NCBI GenBank assembly: GCA_947628725.1
Contig: CANRAQ010000012.1
Coordinates: 1-20,893 of the forward strand
Direction: 5' to 3'
DNA: 20,893 nt
Origin: an uncultured Bacilli bacterium
GTDB taxonomy: Bacteria; Bacillota_I; Bacilli_A; RF39; UBA660
In this document: in pieces, positions 15,059-20,773 of the stretch
How the letters are laid out: the number at the start of each line of letters is the position of its first letter
Position numbering within the stretch: the first letter of the stretch is position 1
Position numbers and translations under genes: made by a program
Notes under the pieces: generated by a model
Seen by the model: the letters and a program-made list of their open reading frames with translations, nothing else
Told to the model about the DNA's origin: nothing
The model's database searches: none

Positions 15059-17041
15059 ATGGATATTTCAACTTTAAAAGGTATTGGTCCAAAGACTGCT
15101 AATATATTTAAAAATAATGGTATTAATACTACAAATGATTTATTATCTTACTATCCATTTAGATACGAATTAATAAAAAGAAGTAATATAAGTGAATTAA
15201 ATGATAATGATAAAATAATTATAGATGGTGTTATTGAAAAAAATCCAAGTTTATTTTTCTTTAATAAAAAAATGAACAAAATGACATTTTCTATAAATAC
15301 TGGCTCTAACTTATTAAAAGTAGTTATATATAATAGAGGGTTTTTAAAAAGTAAATTATTAATAGGTAATATAGTAACAGTATTTGGAAAATATGATAAG
15401 TTACATAGTACTGTTGTAGCAAGTGATATAAAATTATCTAAATTACCTAATCATACAGTTATAGAGCCAATTTATCATAGTTTTGGCGGGCTATCTAGTA
15501 ATCAAATAAGAGGATATATAAATAACATAAATATAAATGATACAGTTAAATACATACCAGAATATTTATGTGAAAAATATAAATTGATAGAAAAAGAAGA
15601 TGCATTAAAAATAATTCATAATCCAACTAGCATGTTAGATTTGAAGAAGGCTATGGCATATTTAAAATATGAAGAATTATTTTTATTTACATTAAAAATA
15701 AATAGTTTAAGATTAAATAAAAAAAATGAAATAGGATTAACTAGGGATGTAAAATATAGTGAAGTAGAAAAATTTATTAACAAACTTCCATTTAAGTTAA
15801 CTGAAGACCAACTTAAATGTGTAGATAAAATATATGGTGACTTAACTAATAAAAATAGAATGAACAGATTAGTTCAAGGTGATGTTGGTAGTGGTAAGAC
15901 GATAGTTGCAATTATTTCACTATATATAAATTTCTTAGGTGGATATCAGGGCGCGTTAATGGCACCAACTGAGGTACTTGCATATCAACATCTAAATAAT
16001 TTAAAAAATATATTTAAGGATTATGATATAAATATAGATATTCTTACAGGATCATTAAAGCAAAAAGAAAAGAAAGATATATATAAGAAATTACAAAATA
16101 AAGAAATAGATATAATAATAGGAACACATGCACTATTCAGTGAAGATGTACTATACAATAATTTAGGATTAGTTATAACAGATGAGCAACATAGATTTGG
16201 TGTAAATCAAAGAGGTAATTTAAAGAATAAAGGTGTAACACCGGATATACTTTATTTAAGTGCTACACCAATACCTCGTACATATGCACTTACAATATAT
16301 GGAGATATGGATGTGTCAAGTATTAAAACTATGCCTAGTGGAAGAAAAGAAGTATTGACATACTTAAAGAAGAATAGTGAAATTAGAGATGTGCTTGAAT
16401 TGATGCTTCAAGAAATTAAATTAAAACATCAAATATATGTAATCGCACCTTTAATAGAAGAATCGGATAAAATAGATTTAGAGAATATATATGCGCTTGA
16501 ACAAAAAATGTCAAATGCATTTGGTAAGATATGTAAAATAGGCGTAATGCATGGTAAAATGGATAAAAACGAAAAAGATGAGATTATGGATAAGTTTAAT
16601 AGTGGTGAATTATCTATATTAATAAGTACTACAGTAATAGAAGTAGGAGTAGATGTAAAAAATGCTACTACAATCGTAATATTTGATGCATATAGATTTG
16701 GCTTATCACAGTTACACCAATTAAGAGGTAGAGTAGGTAGAAATGATTTACAAAGTTATTGTGTACTTATAAGTGATAAAGAATCAGAAAGATTATCTAT
16801 AATGACAAAGACTACAGATGGATTTAAGATAAGTGAAGAGGATTTTAAATTAAGAGGTAGTGGAGATTTATTTGGTATAAGGCAAAGTGGAGATATGAAT
16901 TTTGGTATTGCAGATATAAAAGAAGATTTTAATATACTTTTAAAGGCAAAAGAGGATACTTCATATTTATTAGAATCTGGTAATATAAACTCATATCCAA
17001 ATTTAATTAGCGTGTTAAATAATTCAATAAATTTAGATTAG
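15059..17041 (+). CDS. recG: ATP-dependent DNA helicase RecG
   Basis: A 660-residue helicase that remodels stalled forks and branched DNA. The N-terminal LKGIGPKTANIFKNNGI and the OB-fold wedge domain (about residues 50-130) bind the junction. The helicase core has Walker A GDVGSGKT (274-281), MAPTEVLAYQ, DEQH (375-378), LSATPIPRT and LHQLRGRVGRN. The TRG region follows with FKLRGSGDLFGIRQSGDMNFGIADIKED. It is complete, though slightly shorter than the usual 680-690. I chose the ATG one base after the preceding stop; its ribosome binding site AAGGA lies inside the upstream gene. An in-frame TTG 27 bases earlier would extend the protein beyond the family N-terminus. No terminator sits between recG and the small RNA promoter just downstream; the small RNA terminator may end this operon too. 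Confidence 0.96.
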   Translation: MDISTLKGIGPKTANIFKNNGINTTNDLLSYYPFRYELIKRSNISELNDNDKIIIDGVIEKNPSLFFFNKKMNKMTFSINTGSNLLKVVIYNRGFLKSKLLIGNIVTVFGKYDKLHSTVVASDIKLSKLPNHTVIEPIYHSFGGLSSNQIRGYINNININDTVKYIPEYLCEKYKLIEKEDALKIIHNPTSMLDLKKAMAYLKYEELFLFTLKINSLRLNKKNEIGLTRDVKYSEVEKFINKLPFKLTEDQLKCVDKIYGDLTNKNRMNRLVQGDVGSGKTIVAIISLYINFLGGYQGALMAPTEVLAYQHLNNLKNIFKDYDINIDILTGSLKQKEKKDIYKKLQNKEIDIIIGTHALFSEDVLYNNLGLVITDEQHRFGVNQRGNLKNKGVTPDILYLSATPIPRTYALTIYGDMDVSSIKTMPSGRKEVLTYLKKNSEIRDVLELMLQEIKLKHQIYVIAPLIEESDKIDLENIYALEQKMSNAFGKICKIGVMHGKMDKNEKDEIMDKFNSGELSILISTTVIEVGVDVKNATTIVIFDAYRFGLSQLHQLRGRVGRNDLQSYCVLISDKESERLSIMTKTTDGFKISEEDFKLRGSGDLFGIRQSGDMNFGIADIKEDFNILLKAKEDTSYLLESGNINSYPNLISVLNNSINLD

Positions 17042-17044
17042 AAC

Positions 17045-17073
17045 TTGACTATTTTTAAATTTTAATTTATACT
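17045..17073 (+). promoter_or_regulatory. Promoter of the plus-strand small RNA after recG
   Basis: TTGACT (17045-17050), 17-nt spacer, TATACT (17068-17073), starting three bases after the recG stop codon. The expected start, 17080, is the first base of hairpin 1 of the RNA. A second TATAAT at 17074-17079 has no suitably spaced -35. Confidence 0.72.
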
Positions 17074-17079
17074 TATAAT

Positions 17080-17173
17080 GGTATGGTAAACATACCAGGT
17101 GTTCTTTACGACGCTTATATGTGAAGGACACACAACCAAAACCCCCTGAAGAGAGCGAAAGCTCTCATTTTTG
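17080..17173 (+). ncRNA. Candidate small structured RNA downstream of recG
   Basis: A non-coding unit of about 94 nt with near-consensus promoter and terminator. Hairpin 1 is GGTATG/CATACC with a GTAAA loop (17080-17096). Hairpin 2 has eleven pairs including two G-U (17099-17109 with 17121-17131) and an 11-base loop beginning GACGC. A single-stranded stretch ACAACCAAAACCCCCTGAA follows, and then a terminator. I do not recognise it as tRNA, tmRNA, SRP RNA, 6S RNA, T-box or a common riboswitch, and no coding region follows close enough for a leader role. The order of parts (two hairpins, C-rich linker, terminator) matches the minus-strand RNA at 14275-14372. C-rich single strands in Firmicute small RNAs often target purine-rich ribosome binding sites. 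Confidence 0.68.
17151..17173 (+). terminator. Terminator of the plus-strand small RNA (and perhaps of recG)
   Basis: GAGAGC-GAAA-GCTCTC, a GNRA tetraloop on six strong pairs, followed by ATTTTTG. Confidence 0.78.
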
Positions 17174-17201
17174 TTTGTTTTAAAGGGTTTATGAGGTATG
17201 A

Positions 17202-17234
17202 AAAATGCTTTATGTGGCAATTATGTGGCATTTT
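17202..17234 (+). repeat. Tandem direct repeat TTATGTGGCA flanked by inverted arms
   Basis: TTATGTGGCA occurs at 17210-17219 and 17221-17230, an 11-base period. The pair is framed by the inverted 7-mers AAAATGC (17202-17208) and GCATTTT (17228-17234). Short direct repeats of this size next to an RNA gene end resemble arm-type sites of tyrosine integrases. Confidence 0.6.
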
Positions 17235-17326
17235 ACTAAATCATTTATCAAATATAAAGTAATTAAAATTAAAATAAAAGAATTATTTTATAATACTAAT
17301 AGGGATAATTAGGTGATAAAAAAGTG

Positions 17327-17389
17327 ATGATATTATTTTTTCTATCACTTTTCTTTTTATTATATTTTATAGTATTTTTTGTTATTTAG
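17327..17389 (+). CDS. Possible 20-residue hydrophobic micro-protein (speculative)
   Basis: An ATG (or GTG three bases before) opens a 20-codon frame ending in TAG. Every residue is Met, Ile, Leu, Phe, Val or Tyr apart from one Ser, so the product would be a single membrane helix. An AGGTGAT ribosome binding site (17311-17317) and a TATAAT box (17289-17294) lie upstream with plausible spacing, but no good -35. AAAAGTGAT (17320-17328) and ATCACTTTT (17344-17352) would pair and hide the start codon. Type I toxins look like this, but T-rich DNA yields such peptides by chance, so confidence is low. Confidence 0.22.
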   Translation: MILFFLSLFFLLYFIVFFVI

Positions 17390-17567
17390 GGAAAAAGGGA
17401 AAAATATTTTAATTTATCATGTATATTATTTTTTTATAGTATAAAAGAAATAGGAATTATATATACTTTTTTTTTTAATTTATAAAAAATAAAATCACTT
17501 TTTCACTTAATATTAAATTTTATTAATTAAAACAATAAAAAATATAAGGGATAAATAATAATATTAT

Positions 17568-17597
17568 TCACTTTATATCACTTTATATCACTTTTTT
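17568..17597 (+). repeat. Three phased 10-bp direct repeats (TCACTTTATA)
   Basis: TCACTTTATA, TCACTTTATA and TCACTTTTTT run back to back with exact 10-base phasing, so the same DNA face is presented three times. More TCACTT copies occur at 17345, 17495 and 17503, and the reverse AAGTGA at 17322. This is iteron-like: a binding array for a replication initiator or for a regulator of ssb downstream. Confidence 0.6.
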
Positions 17598-17642
17598 AAG
17601 GTTTAGTGTAACTACTTAAAAAATATTATACAATACTGTGTG

Positions 17643-17660
17643 ATTTTTAATATTAAAAAT
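17643..17660 (+). promoter_or_regulatory. 18-bp perfect palindrome upstream of ssb
   Basis: ATTTTTAATATTAAAAAT is fully self-complementary and ends nine bases before the AAAGGAG ribosome binding site of ssb. It could be an operator or a leader hairpin; no clear -35/-10 pair surrounds it (TACAAT at 17629 is the best -10 candidate). Confidence 0.4.
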
Positions 17661-17682
17661 TTTATATGAAAGGAGATAAAAT

Positions 17683-18003
17683 ATGTTAAATAAATTAATA
17701 TTAGTAGGACGCTTGGTTGAAAATCCAGAGTTAAGGACCACAAATAATGATAAAGAAATGTCGATTATTACGGTAGCAGTTCCTAGACCATTTAAAAACA
17801 CCGATGGTGAGCATGAAACAGATTTTATTAATTGTAAATTATTTGGTGGTGTTGCTTCAAATACTTGTGAGTATTGTAAAAAAGGAGACGTAATTGGAAT
17901 TTATGGTCGTGTTCAAAATCGAATTATTGAAAATGAAGATGGTAGAAGAAATATATTAGAAGTAATAGCGGAAAAGATATCCTTTTTATCTAATAAAAAA
18001 TAA
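17683..18003 (+). CDS. ssb: Single-stranded DNA-binding protein, short accessory form
   Basis: A 106-residue OB-fold protein. MLNKLILVGRLVENPELRTT matches the canonical SSB start, followed by ITVAVPRPFK, ETDFINCKLFGG and KGDVIGIYGRVQNRI. It ends at the OB domain (EKISFLSNKK) and lacks both the flexible linker and the acidic DDxxPF tip through which chromosomal SSB recruits partners. Chromosomal SSBs in Bacilli are longer (about 150-170 residues), so this is more like the SSB copies on plasmids, phages and integrative elements. AAAGGAG precedes the ATG at good spacing. Its genomic neighbours (repeats upstream, zinc-ribbon gene and XRE regulator downstream) support an accessory origin. It could still bind single-stranded DNA as a tetramer. 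Confidence 0.9.
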   Translation: MLNKLILVGRLVENPELRTTNNDKEMSIITVAVPRPFKNTDGEHETDFINCKLFGGVASNTCEYCKKGDVIGIYGRVQNRIIENEDGRRNILEVIAEKISFLSNKK

Positions 18004-18024
18004 AAATAAATGGAGGTTATAGAT

Positions 18025-18268
18025 ATGAAAAAAAAATAGTACTAAGTTTGATTTAATAAAAAAAGATATTGAAAACATAGATATAATGGGAGTTAATACT
18101 ACAAAATCATTATTTAAGGTAACGAAAGAACTTAATATGTTAATTGATGAAATGTTAGAGGAAAAAAGTTGTAAGTATTGTGGAGAGAAAACAGATAGTA
18201 TTGATCCAAATATATTATGTTCAAAATGTCGTGAAGATTTTGGGCATACATTTTATAGTGAATTATAA
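18025..18268 (+). CDS. Small zinc-ribbon protein, frame interrupted at an A9 tract
   Basis: GGAGG lies at good distance before an ATG at 18025, but the frame ATG AAA AAA AAA TAG stops at once. Reading with one A fewer in the A9 run (18028-18036) gives an uninterrupted 80-residue protein starting MKKNSTKFDLIKKDIEN and ending at 18268. The undisturbed part can also be translated from ATG 18086 (60 residues). The C-terminal half has C-x2-C-x12-C-x2-C (CKYC ... CSKC), a zinc ribbon. I do not recognise the family. The break may be a sequencing or natural indel, or a slippage site that makes full protein from a fraction of transcripts. It follows ssb by 21 bases and is probably co-transcribed. Confidence 0.6.
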
Positions 18269-18303
18269 AAAAGGGACCTCACCCGGCTCAAAATGGGGAT
18301 AAT

Positions 18304-18336
18304 AAAAAAATAATTATCAATAAGATAGTTATTTTT
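18304..18336. terminator. Bidirectional terminator between the zinc-ribbon gene and the XRE gene
   Basis: AATAATTATC and GATAGTTATT pair (ten pairs, one G-U) around AATAA. T follows on the plus strand (18332-18336) and seven A precede it (T run for the minus strand). It ends the ssb-zinc-ribbon transcript and, overlapping its stop codon, the xre transcript. Confidence 0.65.
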
Positions 18337-18553
18337 CTTCTTCATTATCTGTTATAATTATATTTATTTTATGAACTTTACATATCTGTTTTAAAGTGGT
18401 GGTATAGTATCTTCTACGACCTGATTCATAATCTTGTATAGTTCTTTCTTTTTTACCTATTGATTTACCAAATTCTTTTTGAGTTAAACCTGTTGCTTCT
18501 CTAATAAAGCGGATAACTTCATTTGGTTCAAATTTATTAAAATTTATCTTCAC
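18329..18553 (-). CDS. XRE family helix-turn-helix transcriptional regulator
   Basis: A 74-residue Cro/CI-type DNA-binding protein. The helix-turn-helix is at about residues 21-47: TGLTQKEFGKSIGKKERTIQDYESGRRR, the standard XRE pattern with the recognition helix around ERTIQDYE. There is no C-terminal sensor or protease domain, so it is a plain repressor. The start is GTG with AGAGGTGA upstream. A minus-strand extended -10 TGTTATACT lies within the spacer of the opposing promoter. It diverges from the 469-residue gene across 102 bp that carry TAGCGTG half-sites and most likely represses that operon and perhaps itself. Such a pair is typical of restriction or toxin-type cassettes that need tight control after entry into a cell. 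Confidence 0.88.
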   Translation of the reverse strand: MKINFNKFEPNEVIRFIREATGLTQKEFGKSIGKKERTIQDYESGRRRYYTTTLKQICKVHKINIIITDNEEEK

Positions 18554-18582
18554 AGTTTCACCTCTTTATAAGTGTACATCTA

Positions 18583-18612
18583 TTGACAAGTATAACATTT
18601 AGCGTGTATAAT
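18583..18612 (+). promoter_or_regulatory. Promoter of the 18656-20708 operon, overlapping the xre promoter
   Basis: TTGACA (18583-18588), 18-nt spacer, TATAAT (18607-18612): both hexamers perfect. The minus-strand -10 of xre (TATACT, reverse of 18589-18594) lies in its spacer, so the two promoters exclude or interfere with each other. A promoter this strong in front of a putative nuclease implies repression. Confidence 0.82.
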
Positions 18613-18639
18613 TATATTAATATCCACGCTATTTGCGTG
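18600..18639 (+). promoter_or_regulatory. Operator-like cluster of GCGTG half-sites
   Basis: TAGCGTG at 18600-18606, CACGCTA at 18625-18631 and GCGTG at 18635-18639. The last two form a perfect inverted repeat CACGC-TATTT-GCGTG just before the AGGAGG ribosome binding site; the first overlaps the -10 box. These G+C-containing words stand out in A+T-rich DNA and are the likely XRE binding sites. The inverted repeat would also form a leader hairpin in mRNA. Confidence 0.6.
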
Positions 18640-18655
18640 TTAGGAGGTGGCTATA

Positions 18656-20065
18656 TTGATTATTTCTCCTAAAACGAAAAAAATATTAATTGATAATGGT
18701 TATGAAAAGTTACTAAAATTGAAAGAATATAAATTTACCTACTTTATATCATTATATTTAATTCCAAAGATAGATGATGTTTTATCAATCGAAGAATCAG
18801 TTAAAATAAGAGAAAAAGAAAAATTTTTAAAACAAAAAGAATTGGATGAAAATTTAGAAAAAAGAGTATTAGATATAAAAGATTTTATGGTAAAAAATTC
18901 AGATATTATAAAAAATAAGGAGATAAAAAAGGCTTTTGAGCATTTAATACATATCGGTGAAAATTGTTTGAAATATCCATTTATTTTAAGTTGTAGAGAT
19001 AGTATTTATAAATTATTTGATACAATGTTTTCATTGGTATATAATGGTGATATCTATTTTTTTGATAGTGACACTTATGATTTAAAAACTATTATTAAAA
19101 ATGAATTTATAAAAGAAATAAAATTAGAGAAAAATTCAAAAAAACTCGCTGAGTATGAACCCCACTATATAAAACCATCGAAACCAATAAATTATGCACG
19201 TTTACATAGCGGTAGGTTAAAAGAAATAGATCAAGCCGAATATGATAGAAAATTGGTAGAATACCAAATAGATTTGATAAAAGCAGAAATCCATAATAGA
19301 CAAGAAGATGAGATAAAAAAATCTTTATCTAATAGAGATTTAAAATATACAACAACATCAATTTATTATTATAATAATATGAAAAATAAAGAAGATGGGA
19401 AAACAGATGTAATTAAAATTGATGTATTAAATGCATACCAACCATATTATTATTATATAGATAGAAGATTGTTAAATATACCTAAAGTAACTTATGATGA
19501 TGTAATAACGGGATTTAATTTTATTGGCACAAAAAAAGTTGGTTATATTGATATACCATGTAATAAAAAAATTAAATCATCTAAATTAATAGAAGATGGT
19601 TTTCAATTAAATTTTGATAATAATACAAAAATTATTTTAAAAGTTTTGAAAGATATTAAAATTAATGAATATTTAAAAAAACATACAGAATATGAAAAAT
19701 ATAATTATGATTGGTTTGATGATACTTATTTTAGTGATGATATCTTTGATTTAACAGATACTAGAGTTTATAATGGTGATGGTATAACACGTGTTGGAAA
19801 AACGGTATTTCCTTATGATATAAATATATATGTGAACTCATCATCTAAAACAGTAGAAAAAGAAGTATATAAAGAAATATTGGTTGAGGATCCAAAAGGT
19901 TATTTACTTTATGTATATTCTGATAGTGATACATACAAATTGTATGCGAAAAGTATAGTATATTATTTTTATCAAAATAAATATCTTGAAGAATATTCAT
20001 TATTAGAGAGCTATAATATTATAGATTTAGAAAAAAAAACAAAATTGAGGTTAAGATATGATTGA
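18656..20065 (+). CDS. Unrecognised 469-residue protein, first gene of the XRE-controlled operon
   Basis: I do not recognise the family. The protein is soluble (no signal peptide or membrane helix) and very rich in Lys, Ile, Asp and Tyr. The first 110 residues look helical. About 150-230 is a charged, probably coiled segment (EKNSKKLAEYEPHYIKPS then EIDQAEYDRKLVEYQIDL). From 230 on, alternating hydrophobic and Tyr-rich stretches (TSIYYYNN, NAYQPYYYYIDRR, VGYIDIPC) suggest beta structure. No Walker, methyltransferase (FxGxG, DPPY/NPPY) or nuclease motif is seen. The TTG start is chosen because AGGAGG lies eight bases upstream; a GTG nine bases earlier overlaps that site. It shares four bases of ATGA and more (eight in all) with the next gene, so the two are translationally coupled. 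It may be the specificity or partner subunit of the nuclease. Confidence 0.8.
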   Translation: MIISPKTKKILIDNGYEKLLKLKEYKFTYFISLYLIPKIDDVLSIEESVKIREKEKFLKQKELDENLEKRVLDIKDFMVKNSDIIKNKEIKKAFEHLIHIGENCLKYPFILSCRDSIYKLFDTMFSLVYNGDIYFFDSDTYDLKTIIKNEFIKEIKLEKNSKKLAEYEPHYIKPSKPINYARLHSGRLKEIDQAEYDRKLVEYQIDLIKAEIHNRQEDEIKKSLSNRDLKYTTTSIYYYNNMKNKEDGKTDVIKIDVLNAYQPYYYYIDRRLLNIPKVTYDDVITGFNFIGTKKVGYIDIPCNKKIKSSKLIEDGFQLNFDNNTKIILKVLKDIKINEYLKKHTEYEKYNYDWFDDTYFSDDIFDLTDTRVYNGDGITRVGKTVFPYDINIYVNSSSKTVEKEVYKEILVEDPKGYLLYVYSDSDTYKLYAKSIVYYFYQNKYLEEYSLLESYNIIDLEKKTKLRLRYD

Positions 20066-20708
20066 TAAAAATTTAAAGGGAGAACGCAAATGGACCTACT
20101 ATGTTAAAAAAATATTAGAAAATATGATAAATACTGATAAAGAATTAAGTAAACATAGTTATAAAATATATTGTGATACCGATGGAGTAAAAAAAACTCT
20201 AAGTGCAGTTATTTCTTTAAATAAATATATTAAATATTCTAATAATGATATTAAAGATATAGATAAATCAATTAATGATTTTACAAATAATAAATTCCAT
20301 CCAGATATTTTAATTACAGAAGATATTATTGTGTCTGGTATATCATACTCTATACCTAGATTAGTAATTGAAAGTAAATATAATGGTACAAGTTTTACAC
20401 CACATGAGATTTTAGCCTATAACTATAAAGCAGACTTACATAAAAAATTATATCCAGGTCTTAGATATGGTCTTATTATTGGAAATAGTAGTTATATTAA
20501 TAATACTACTATAAGATTTGGTAATAATTTTGATTTTATATTATCTTTAAGTGATATAGTATCTAGTAAAGAAAAAGAAATGTTAATAAATGTTGTCAAA
20601 AAAAACCTTGATTATGCAACTAAATTAGAAAGTATAATAGATGATAAGAATAAATCAATATCATGTGTATGTATAGAAAATAATATTATATTTAAAAATA
20701 AAAAATAA
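20058..20708 (+). CDS. Predicted PD-(D/E)XK nuclease, probably restriction-type
   Basis: A 216-residue protein with a PD-(D/E)XK core: HPDILI with Asp83 and LVIESKYNG with Glu105 and Lys107, in the expected strand order. A long helix follows (PHEILAYNYKADLHKKL), then a strand YGLIIGNSS. N-terminal GERKWTYYVKKIL could supply the early acidic helix residue. This fold is used by type II restriction enzymes, DNA repair and mobile element nucleases; the size and the TSFTPHEILAYNYKADLH phrase suit a restriction-like enzyme, but I cannot name a subfamily. TTGAGG precedes the ATG. It overlaps the upstream gene (ATGATTGA) and ends before a strong terminator, completing a two-gene operon. No modification methyltransferase is seen in the window. 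Confidence 0.7.
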   Translation: MIDKNLKGERKWTYYVKKILENMINTDKELSKHSYKIYCDTDGVKKTLSAVISLNKYIKYSNNDIKDIDKSINDFTNNKFHPDILITEDIIVSGISYSIPRLVIESKYNGTSFTPHEILAYNYKADLHKKLYPGLRYGLIIGNSSYINNTTIRFGNNFDFILSLSDIVSSKEKEMLINVVKKNLDYATKLESIIDDKNKSISCVCIENNIIFKNKK

Positions 20709-20711
20709 TTT

Positions 20712-20738
20712 TAGGCATCTATCAAGTGCCTATTTTTT
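20712..20738 (+). terminator. Rho-independent terminator of the nuclease operon
   Basis: TAGGCA and TGCCTA pair across a nine-base loop, followed by six T. It begins four bases after the stop codon of the nuclease gene. Confidence 0.72.
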
Positions 20739-20748
20739 ATACTTAAGT

Positions 20749-20754
20749 TATAAT
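20749..20754 (+). promoter_or_regulatory. Possible -10 box of the last gene
   Basis: A perfect TATAAT 20 bases before the ATG of the last gene, with no convincing -35 box. It shows the short-leader layout of several chromosomal genes here. Confidence 0.35.
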
Positions 20755-20773
20755 AGTTATAGGAAGTGGTATT

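Larger units (their letters stand above)
17174..17682 (+). other. Long A+T-rich intergenic stretch with repeats, likely edge of a mobile element
   Basis: About 500 bp with no protein of normal length on either strand. It holds the direct repeat TTATGTGGCA, an inverted repeat around 17320-17352, long T and A tracts, six forward and one inverted TCACTT copies, and an 18-bp palindrome upstream of ssb. Composition is more A+T-rich than the flanking genes. I see no tRNA and no integrase remnant. The placement, between a small RNA terminator and plasmid/phage-like genes, suits an att or replication-control region, but this is inference. Confidence 0.5.

Noticed and set aside
17080..17173. tRNA, tmRNA or SRP RNA
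   Set aside because: No T-loop GTTCRA motif, no cloverleaf spacing, no SRP GGAA/AGCA core, no tag-peptide frame.
17568..17597. CRISPR array
   Set aside because: Repeats are only 10 bases, contiguous, with no spacers and no cas genes.
18656..20065. DNA methyltransferase partner for the nuclease
   Set aside because: Searched by eye for FxGxG-like and (D/N)PPY motifs; none present.
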